Origin: Pseudophaeobacter arcticus DSM 23566
GTDB taxonomy: Bacteria > Pseudomonadota > Alphaproteobacteria > Rhodobacterales > Rhodobacteraceae
DNA length: 64,000 nucleotides
Direction of reading: 5' to 3'
Assembly (NCBI RefSeq): GCF_000473205.1
Contig: NZ_KI421507.1
Span: forward strand, 3,891,057 to 3,955,056
Part shown: one piece after another, positions 42,959-50,023 of the stretch
Layout: each line of letters opens with the position of its first letter
How positions within the stretch are numbered: the first letter of the stretch is position 1
Notes under the pieces: generated by a model
The model's database searches: none
Told to the model about the DNA's origin: nothing
The model's input: the letters and a program-made list of their open reading frames with translations, nothing else
Position numbers and translations under genes: made by a program

Positions 42959-45409
42959 ATGAGCGAACTTCCTACACAGGCCCGCGTGGTCATTATCGGG
43001 GGCGGCGTTATTGGCTGCTCAGTTGCCTATCATCTGACCAAACTGGGCTGGAAAGACGTGGTCCTGCTCGAGCGCAAGCAGCTCACCTCCGGCACCACCT
43101 GGCATGCCGCCGGTCTGATCGCCCAGCTGCGCGCCACCGCCAATATGACCAAATTGGCCAAATACAGCCAAGAGCTTTATGGCGGTCTGGAACAGGAAAC
43201 CGGTGTCGCCACCGGCTTTAAACGCTGCGGGTCGATCACCGTGGCCCTGACGGAGGAACGCCGCGAAGAGATTTTCCGCCAGGCCGGTATGGCGCGGGCC
43301 TTTGGCGTTGATGTCGAAGAAATCTCCCCCGAAGAGGTGAAGGCGAAATATGAACATCTCAACATTGGCGGCGTGACGGCCGGCGTCTGGCTGCCCAAGG
43401 ACGGTCAGGGCGATCCCGGCAATATTGCCCTGGCGCTGGCCAAGGGCGCCCGTCAGCGTGGCGCCATGATCAGGGAACGCATCAAGGTCACCGGCCTGTC
43501 AAAGACTGGCCGCCGGGTGACGGGCGTTGATTGGATCAGCGACGATGGCGCGGATCAGGGCCATATCTCTGCTGATATGGTGGTGAACTGTGCTGGCATG
43601 TGGGGCCACGAGGTTGGCCGTATGGCGGGGGTCAATGTGCCGCTGCATGCCTGCGAACACTTCTACATTGTCACCGAAGCCATCAAGGGCCTGACCCAGA
43701 TGCCGGTGCTGCGGGTGCCGGATGAATGCGCCTACTACAAGGAAGATGCGGGCAAGATGCTGCTGGGCGCTTTTGAACCCAATGCCAAACCCTGGGCGAT
43801 GACAGGCATCCCGGACAGTTTTGAATTTGACCAGCTGCCGGAGGATTTTGACCATTTTGAGCCGATCTTGGAAAACGCCTGCAACCGGATGCCGATGCTG
43901 GCCGAGGCCGGGATCCACACCTTCTTTAACGGGCCTGAGAGCTTTACTCCCGATGACGCCTATCATCTGGGCCTGGCGCCCGAGATGGATAATTTCTGGG
44001 TCGCGGCGGGCTTTAACTCCATTGGCATTCAATCGGCTGGCGGTGCCGGCATGGCGCTGGCGCAGTGGATGGATGAGGGGCAGAAACCCTTTGACCTGGG
44101 CGATGTGGACATCTCGCGGATGCAGCCCTTTCAGGGCAACAAACACTACCTGTTTGAACGCTCCAAAGAGACGCTGGGGTTGCTTTATGCAGATCACTTT
44201 CCCTATCGGCAAAAGGCCACCGCACGGGGGGTGCGCCGAACGCCGTTCCATCACCATCTGAAAGAACAGGGTGCGGTGATGGGGGAGCTGGGCGGCTGGG
44301 AGCGCGCCAACTGGTTCGCCAATGCGGGCCAGAAGCCGGAGTATGAATACAGCTGGAAGCGTCAGAACTGGTTTGAAAACGCGGCCGCCGAACACCGGGC
44401 TATACGCGAAAACATCGGCATGTATGACATGTCCTCCTTTGGCAAACTGCGGGTCGAAGGGCCTGATGCTGAGGCCTTTTTGAACTATGTCTGCGGTGGC
44501 AACCTTTCGGTGCCTGCGGGTAAAATCGTCTATACTCAGTTCCTCAACGCGCGGGGCGGCATCGAGGCCGATGTCACCGTTACCCGCCTCTCTGAAACCG
44601 CCTATCTGGTGGTGACCCCGGCGGCGACCCGCCTGGCGGATCAGACCTGGATGATGCGTCATCTCGGTGGTCATCGCGTGGTCATCACCGATGTCACGGC
44701 AGGCGAAGGCGTCTTGGCGGTGATGGGGCCGAATGCCCGCAAGCTGCTGGAGCGTGTCTCTCCCAATGATTTCTCAAACGCGGCGAATCCCTTTGGCACC
44801 GCGCAGGAGATCGAGCTGGGCATGGGGCTGGCCCGGGTGCACCGGGTCACCTATGTGGGGGAGCTGGGCTGGGAGATCTACGTGAGCGCGGACATGGCAG
44901 GCCATGCCTTTGAGACCCTGCACGCCGCCGGTCAGGACATGGGGCTGAAGCTTTGCGGTATGCATATGATGGACAGTTGCCGGATCGAGAAGGGCTTTCG
45001 CCACTTTGGCCATGACATCACCTGCGAAGATCATGTGATTGATGCGGGGCTGGGCTTTGCGGTGAAAACCGACAAACCAGCCTTCATTGGCCGCAACGCG
45101 GTGCTCGAGCGTAAGGAAACCGGCCCCAAGGCGCGGCTCTTGCAGTTCAAACTGAGTGACCCCGCGCCGCTGCTCTATCACAATGAGCCGCTCATTCGCG
45201 ATGGTGAGATCGTTGGCTATATCTGCTCAGGCAACTATGGCCACACCCTGGGGGCGGCCATTGGCATGGGCTATGTGCCCTGCGAGGGCGAGACGGCAGC
45301 GGAGGTGCTGGCCTCCAACTATGAGATTGAGGTCATGGGGGTGCGGGTACAGGCCGAGGCTTCGCTCAAACCGATGTATGACCCAAAATCGGACCGGGTG
45401 AAGGTCTAA
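42959..45409 (+). CDS. FAD/GcvT fusion enzyme 2 (dimethylglycine/sarcosine dehydrogenase family)
   Basis: An 816-residue paralogue of the enzyme at 38328, with the same domain order. The FAD fold reads VVIIGGGVIGCSVAYHLTKLGW and the presumed FAD-linked His49 is in TSGTTWHAAGL. A linker GGWERANWFANAG is shared with enzyme 1. The GcvT part has IGMYDMSSFGKLRVEG, RVTYVGELGWEIYVS and SCRIEKGFRHFGHDI. It is closer to classic dimethylglycine dehydrogenase (RHFGHD-type end of the folate site) than enzyme 1. TTGGAG precedes the start. A stem-loop follows the stop. Confidence 0.9.
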   Translation: MSELPTQARVVIIGGGVIGCSVAYHLTKLGWKDVVLLERKQLTSGTTWHAAGLIAQLRATANMTKLAKYSQELYGGLEQETGVATGFKRCGSITVALTEERREEIFRQAGMARAFGVDVEEISPEEVKAKYEHLNIGGVTAGVWLPKDGQGDPGNIALALAKGARQRGAMIRERIKVTGLSKTGRRVTGVDWISDDGADQGHISADMVVNCAGMWGHEVGRMAGVNVPLHACEHFYIVTEAIKGLTQMPVLRVPDECAYYKEDAGKMLLGAFEPNAKPWAMTGIPDSFEFDQLPEDFDHFEPILENACNRMPMLAEAGIHTFFNGPESFTPDDAYHLGLAPEMDNFWVAAGFNSIGIQSAGGAGMALAQWMDEGQKPFDLGDVDISRMQPFQGNKHYLFERSKETLGLLYADHFPYRQKATARGVRRTPFHHHLKEQGAVMGELGGWERANWFANAGQKPEYEYSWKRQNWFENAAAEHRAIRENIGMYDMSSFGKLRVEGPDAEAFLNYVCGGNLSVPAGKIVYTQFLNARGGIEADVTVTRLSETAYLVVTPAATRLADQTWMMRHLGGHRVVITDVTAGEGVLAVMGPNARKLLERVSPNDFSNAANPFGTAQEIELGMGLARVHRVTYVGELGWEIYVSADMAGHAFETLHAAGQDMGLKLCGMHMMDSCRIEKGFRHFGHDITCEDHVIDAGLGFAVKTDKPAFIGRNAVLERKETGPKARLLQFKLSDPAPLLYHNEPLIRDGEIVGYICSGNYGHTLGAAIGMGYVPCEGETAAEVLASNYEIEVMGVRVQAEASLKPMYDPKSDRVKV

Positions 45410-45418
45410 CCCAAGGGC

Positions 45419-45450
45419 GGGCAAAGCAGGCCATGGCTTTTGCTTTGCCC
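45419..45450 (+). terminator. Hairpin after fusion enzyme 2
   Basis: A perfect 9-bp stem GGGCAAAGC/GCTTTGCCC with a 14-nt loop starts 10 bp after the stop. There is no T tract, so termination would be weak or factor-assisted. Confidence 0.45.
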
Positions 45451-45634
45451 CGGCCAGACCGGACGATTTGGTCCACTCTTTGGGAATGTTTCACCGGTGT
45501 TTGTCCTGTGGTCTTTCGTCAGCATCAGAGAGGCATGCTTGACGCATGGTCAGCATTGTTTGCACACCGGTGGCTGCGGCTAGACTAGGCTAGGCCAAAA
45601 TGCGGGTCAGAAAACAACAAGAAGGGGGAGGCAG

Positions 45635-46885
45635 ATGTGGCAAAACTGGTCTGGCTGTGAGACCTCGGAGGCGGCGGTTGTGGCACCGCGCACGATTGAA
45701 CAGCTGCGGGATGTTCTGGCAGCTCCCGATAAGGTGTTGCGCCCCGTGGGGGCAGGGCATTCCTTTACCCCTCTGGTGACGGGGGGCGGGCGCATTCTTG
45801 ACCTGAGCCAGATAGAAACGCCCGCCGTGCTGACGAGCAAACCGGGGCGGGCGCGGGTCAATGCCAATGCCCGGCTGCATGACCTGTCAGCGGCTCTGCA
45901 GACCAAGGGGCAGGGGTTCCGCAATCTCGGAGATATCAATGTCCAGACCCTGGCGGGGGCCATGTCCACCGCCACCCACGGCACCGGGTGTGACTTACCC
46001 AGCATTTCTGCGGAAATGACCGGTGCCCGGCTGCTATCGGCCAGTGGTGAGCTGGTTGAGATCGCGGCAGAGGATCTGCCGGGGGTTCAGGTCAGTCTGG
46101 GCCTTTTGGGGATCCTGCTGGAGATTGAACTGAACACCGTGCCCGCCTTCAATCTGCGCCGTCGCGTTGGGGTGCGGCCGTTTGAGGTGCTGCTGGAGCA
46201 GATGCATGACAACTGGGCGGCGCATCGCTGTTTTGAATTCTTCCTGCTGCCCCATAGTGGCAAGGGCGTGCAGATCTCCCATGATGTGACCGAGGCGGCG
46301 CCGAGCAAATCGCCGCTTGATCTGGATGCACTGGGGTTGCAGGTGATGAAGCTCGCCAGCGCCCTGCGCCATCTGCATCCCAAACTGCAGCGTGGGGTTC
46401 TGGCGCTGATGTTGAAGCTGCAAGCGGAGGAAGACTATGTCGGCGAAAGCTGGCAGGTGCTCAGTTCGACCCGTGCCATGCGGTTCAATGAGATGGAATA
46501 TCACCTGCCGCCGGAGGTCGCCGAACCGGTGCTGCGTGACATCATCAGGTTGATTGAAACGCGCCACCCAGATGTCTGGTTCCCGATCGAGGTGCGCCAA
46601 ACCGCTGGCGATACCGCCTGGCTGTCGCCGTTTCAGCATGGCCGCCGGATCTCGGTGGCGGTGCATATGCATGGTGGTCAGGATTACACCGGGTTCTTTC
46701 GCGATTGCGAGGCCATTTTTCGCAGCGTTGGCGGGCGTCCGCATTGGGGTAAATTGCACAGCCTGCAACGGTGTGATCTTGAAGAACTCTATCCTGATCT
46801 GGGCAAGTTTGATGCGCTACGTGCCCGGCTCGACCCCAAGGATCGCTTTTTGTCCCCCGCCCTGGCCCGGATGTTTCGCCCATGA
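45635..46885 (+). CDS. Aldonolactone oxidase (D-arabinono-1,4-lactone oxidase family)
   Basis: A 416-residue VAO-type flavoprotein. The FAD motif RPVGAGHSFTPLV carries His42 at the position that binds FAD covalently in aldonolactone oxidases; DINVQTLAGAMSTATHGTG continues the FAD domain. The C-terminal ALO domain shows VEVRQTAGDTAWLSPFQ and ends with GGRPHWGKLHSLQ. It would oxidise a sugar lactone, with the substrate unknown. GGGGGAGG precedes the start, and the stop overlaps the start of the PLP-enzyme gene by 4 bp. Confidence 0.9.
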   Translation: MWQNWSGCETSEAAVVAPRTIEQLRDVLAAPDKVLRPVGAGHSFTPLVTGGGRILDLSQIETPAVLTSKPGRARVNANARLHDLSAALQTKGQGFRNLGDINVQTLAGAMSTATHGTGCDLPSISAEMTGARLLSASGELVEIAAEDLPGVQVSLGLLGILLEIELNTVPAFNLRRRVGVRPFEVLLEQMHDNWAAHRCFEFFLLPHSGKGVQISHDVTEAAPSKSPLDLDALGLQVMKLASALRHLHPKLQRGVLALMLKLQAEEDYVGESWQVLSSTRAMRFNEMEYHLPPEVAEPVLRDIIRLIETRHPDVWFPIEVRQTAGDTAWLSPFQHGRRISVAVHMHGGQDYTGFFRDCEAIFRSVGGRPHWGKLHSLQRCDLEELYPDLGKFDALRARLDPKDRFLSPALARMFRP

Positions 46886-48060
46886 GCGGCGGCGCAGATA
46901 GCCTGCCGGATTTTGCGCTTTGGGACCGGGCGTTGCGGCAAGCAGGCCAGACCCTGCCCTGTCTGGTGCTGGATCGCGGGCGCTTTGTCGCCAACCTGGC
47001 GCTGGCCCGCAGCAGGGCCCAGCCCGGCATCGGGCTGCGGGTGGTGGCAAAATCACTGGCCGCGCTGCCGATGCTGGATCTGGCGGTGCAGCAGCTTGGC
47101 GCTGTGGGCGTGATGACCTTTTCTTCGGCCATGCTGCACAGCCTGCTGCAGGCGCGCCCCACGCTGGAACATCTCATGGGGAAACCCCTGCCCGTCGGTG
47201 CGGCAGCCGGGGTTCTGGCGCAGCAGGCAAAGGCCGCGGATCAGGTGATCTGGCTGCTTGATACAGTGCTGCGGGCGCAGCAATATGCAGAGCTTGCCCG
47301 ATCGCGCGGCATCCGCCTGCGGGTCGCGATAGAGCTGGACGTGGGGCTGCATCGGGGCGGTGTTGAACCGGCAGAGCTTGCCGCGCTGGTGTCACAGATC
47401 CAGCAGATGCCGGAGCTGCATCTTGAGGGGGTGATGGGCTATGAGCCACATCTGGACAAGCTGCCGGCACCGCTGCGCCACCGCTCTAAAGCAGCGGTCG
47501 AACAGGCGCTGCGGGGGGCGGCTGAGTTGCTAAAGCAACGGGCGGTGTCCGGGGGGCTGGAGGGGAATGCACCGCTGGTCAATACCGGCGGCAGCCTCAC
47601 CTTTGACCGCTACGGGCCAGCGCAGGGGGTCAGCGAAGTCTCGTTAGGTTCGGTGCTGGTAAAGCCGCAGGATTTCACCCGTCCCGCAACCCGTGGGTTT
47701 CAGCCTGCGATGTTCATCGCCACGCCAATCCTGAAATACCGCGCCAGCAACCCGCTGCCGGGGCTTGAAGGGTTAAGCGCCCTGTTGACCTGGCGCCACC
47801 GCGCCAATCTGGCCATCTATGGCGGCTACTGGAAAGGCACCCCTGTCTATCCCCATGGATACGGCTACTCTGCGGTCTTTGGCCGTTCCTCCAATCAGGA
47901 GGTCTGGGCCGGTCCGCAGCTCGCGGTTTCTCCGGTAGATCACTTTGCCTTTTTGCACCCCAGCCAAAGCGAGGCGGTAATCCCCGAGTTTGGCGAAATC
48001 CTGGTGCTGTCAGAGGGCCGGATCACCGAGACCTGGCCCGCGCTGAGCCAGTTGCACTAG
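46882..48060 (+). CDS. PLP-dependent D-threonine aldolase/alanine racemase-like protein
   Basis: A 392-residue fold-type III PLP protein. The cofactor Lys57 lies in LRVVAKSLAALPMLDLAV, followed by IELDVGLHRGGVEPAELAAL, LEGVMGYEPHLDK and VNTGGSLTFDRYG. The C-terminal DSD1-like domain has VSPVDHFAFLHPSQSEAVIPEFGEILVL. In D-threonine aldolases and D-serine dehydratases a metal-binding Cys follows the His in this region; here it reads HPSQS, so the canonical metal site appears altered. It is translationally coupled to the lactone oxidase. The reaction is unknown. Confidence 0.8.
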   Translation: MSGGADSLPDFALWDRALRQAGQTLPCLVLDRGRFVANLALARSRAQPGIGLRVVAKSLAALPMLDLAVQQLGAVGVMTFSSAMLHSLLQARPTLEHLMGKPLPVGAAAGVLAQQAKAADQVIWLLDTVLRAQQYAELARSRGIRLRVAIELDVGLHRGGVEPAELAALVSQIQQMPELHLEGVMGYEPHLDKLPAPLRHRSKAAVEQALRGAAELLKQRAVSGGLEGNAPLVNTGGSLTFDRYGPAQGVSEVSLGSVLVKPQDFTRPATRGFQPAMFIATPILKYRASNPLPGLEGLSALLTWRHRANLAIYGGYWKGTPVYPHGYGYSAVFGRSSNQEVWAGPQLAVSPVDHFAFLHPSQSEAVIPEFGEILVLSEGRITETWPALSQLH

Positions 48061-49076
48061 CTTTGCTGCTCTGAGACCGGCGCATGGCCACGTGTCAGGA
48101 ACATGATCGCCGGGTTTGAGATCCCGCTGGTTTCGATTGTGTCGAGCAGGGTCGAGGCGCGACAGTGTGCAATGACCTGATCCCTTTGCTGGGCACGCGA
48201 GACGATGTCGATGGAAACCTGCTGCTCCAGACCAGCCTCGGTCAGGGCCCGTGCAGTGTTGCCAGCGGCCCCAACCCCCATGTAGATCGCCATGCGGGTG
48301 CCGGGTTGCAGCTGGGCCATCCATCTGGCATTGCCCGCGTCCTTTTCTGTCTGACCCGTGGCCAGAACCAGGGTGTCGCAGGTACCGCGTTCGGTCAAAA
48401 ACCCACCCAGCGCAGCAGCGGCGGCGCTGGCGGCTGTCACTCCGGGGATGATTTCATAGGGAATATCCGCCGCAGCCAGAGCATCGACCTCTTCGGCGCC
48501 ACGGGCAAAAACACCGGGATCGCCGCATTTTAGCCGCACAACGCGCTGTCCCCGGCCTGCGACGGCCACCAGCGCCTCTGATATCTTTTCCTGTGGCCAA
48601 TGATGGCATCCGGGGGCCTTGCCGACATAGATCCTCTTTGCCCTGGCAGGCGCCAGGTCCAGGATTTCGGGATCAACCAGACGGTCGTAAAAGATCACAT
48701 CGGCCTCCTGCAGGCGCTGCGCACCGCGCAGGGTGATCAGATCCTTGGCACCGGGTCCGGCCCCAACCAGAGCAACCGATCCCACCTGCTGCATACCGGG
48801 CCTTGCCCCGTCAATGGCCTGCTGGAGCAGTCGGTCCCGCTGGCCAGGGTGGCTCGGATCTGGGGTTTTGCGGGCCGCGAGGCCCAGGCGCCAGGATCTG
48901 GGTACCACGCCTGCCAGACTGGGAGAAAACTGACTGAAGGACAGAAACCCGGGGGCAAATCCAGTGATCCGCGCGAGGCCCCGCCGGAGGGCGCGCAGCC
49001 AAGGTGCCGGGCTGTCTGCTTTGGTCGCAAGGATACGGCGGCTTAGGAGCGGCAGGGAAAGGGAAAAGGTCTTCAT
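48057..49076 (-). CDS. cobA: Uroporphyrinogen-III C-methyltransferase (siroheme branch)
   Basis: The protein has 339 residues from the ATG at 49076, which overlaps the stop of the TrpD-like gene. The SUMT domain starts near residue 99 (SVALVGAGPGAKDLITLRGAQRLQEADVIFYDRLV) and includes VVRLKCGDPGVFARGAEEVDAL and PGVTAASAAAAALGG. It makes precorrin-2 with SAM, the first step to siroheme. The first ~95 residues are an unrecognised Arg/Ser/Pro-rich extension; an ATG at 48794 would give a canonical ~245-residue enzyme but lacks a ribosome site. Last gene of the nitrate operon, it supplies siroheme for NirB. Confidence 0.88.
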   Translation of the reverse strand: MKTFSLSLPLLSRRILATKADSPAPWLRALRRGLARITGFAPGFLSFSQFSPSLAGVVPRSWRLGLAARKTPDPSHPGQRDRLLQQAIDGARPGMQQVGSVALVGAGPGAKDLITLRGAQRLQEADVIFYDRLVDPEILDLAPARAKRIYVGKAPGCHHWPQEKISEALVAVAGRGQRVVRLKCGDPGVFARGAEEVDALAAADIPYEIIPGVTAASAAAAALGGFLTERGTCDTLVLATGQTEKDAGNARWMAQLQPGTRMAIYMGVGAAGNTARALTEAGLEQQVSIDIVSRAQQRDQVIAHCRASTLLDTIETSGISNPAIMFLTRGHAPVSEQQS

Positions 49077-50023
49077 AGGCGTCTCCGGTCTTGGCTGTGG
49101 CGGTTGCCCCAAAGGGAGGTCGCCAGGGCTGTGGTCTGGTCGAACGTTTGTGCGGCGCCTAAGGTCCAGAGCGCCAATGCCGCAGTGCCGATCACCGTGG
49201 CACTGGCAAAGGGATCCTCCTGCGCGCCGCTCCAGAGGGCGGCAATATCAATCGGCTGCTCTGGGTCATGCAGGCGGCGTGTGTCTGTCAGGATCGCGGC
49301 GGCCCGGCTGTCGATCTCAACACCGTTATGGAGGCCATAGATGGTGATCTCCTTGGCCGGGTGGCGTTCAAATTCCCCGCCGCCACCTTTGATTACCGTT
49401 AGGTTTTTATCCCCCAGCAGGGTTGCCGCACGCGATTGCAAGCCTCGGTAAGAGGGGTGAAAAACACCCTGCACCGAGGCCCGCGCCGCAAAGGGGTTCC
49501 ACATGCGCAGCACGGTGTTGATGCAGCTGCGCAGGCCAAGGATATTGCGCAGTTTGAGCACCTCAAAGGCCGCTGGGTTCAGCGCTTCCAGGGCACTGTA
49601 GGACAGCCCATCCCCCAGGATGCCTGTTGCCTGCAAGGCGCCGCGCAGATCAGCCACAGTGCCCTGGTGAGAGTTCCAACCATGCAGTGCAACCCGGTAG
49701 CCTGCCTGCGCAACCAGCTTGGCTGCGAGGGCAAACAGCGGTGCCCCGCGGCTGCGCCCGGCGGCGTAGCAGGGCCAGTCAAGGTCAACTGGGATGTCAG
49801 TCGTTCCGCCAAGCCTGTTGTGGCGCAGCGCAGCGGTGAAACCGGCAATTTCGGCATCGGTCTCTCCGCGCATCCGCAGCACCATCAACAGCGCGCCGAT
49901 GGCTTCCGGGGCGGCCTTGCCCGCCAGGATCAGGGTCATGGCCTGCTGCGCTTCGCCCTGGGTCAGGGGGCGGGCGCGGCCCTTGCCCTGGGCAATGATG
50001 CGAACAAAGGGAGCCAGGGTCAT
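49073..50023 (-). CDS. TrpD-like glycosyltransferase-family protein
   Basis: The protein has 316 residues from the ATG at 50023, which overlaps the nasA stop by 4 bp. It resembles the anthranilate phosphoribosyltransferase fold: an N-terminal helical domain (LTQGEAQQAMTLILAGKAAPEAIGALLMVLRMRGET) and a domain with PLFALAAKLVAQAGYRVALHGW and KNLTVIKGGGGEFERHP. The substrate motifs of true TrpD are changed (HGWNSHQG where TrpD has KHGNR), so tryptophan synthesis is unlikely. Its place inside the nitrate operon suggests a cofactor or regulatory role, which is unknown. Confidence 0.8.
   Translation of the reverse strand: MTLAPFVRIIAQGKGRARPLTQGEAQQAMTLILAGKAAPEAIGALLMVLRMRGETDAEIAGFTAALRHNRLGGTTDIPVDLDWPCYAAGRSRGAPLFALAAKLVAQAGYRVALHGWNSHQGTVADLRGALQATGILGDGLSYSALEALNPAAFEVLKLRNILGLRSCINTVLRMWNPFAARASVQGVFHPSYRGLQSRAATLLGDKNLTVIKGGGGEFERHPAKEITIYGLHNGVEIDSRAAAILTDTRRLHDPEQPIDIAALWSGAQEDPFASATVIGTAALALWTLGAAQTFDQTTALATSLWGNRHSQDRRRL

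Noticed and set aside
45539..45570. TTGACG as -35 of the lactone oxidase promoter
   Set aside because: No acceptable -10 hexamer lies at 16-18 bp, so I did not call a promoter.
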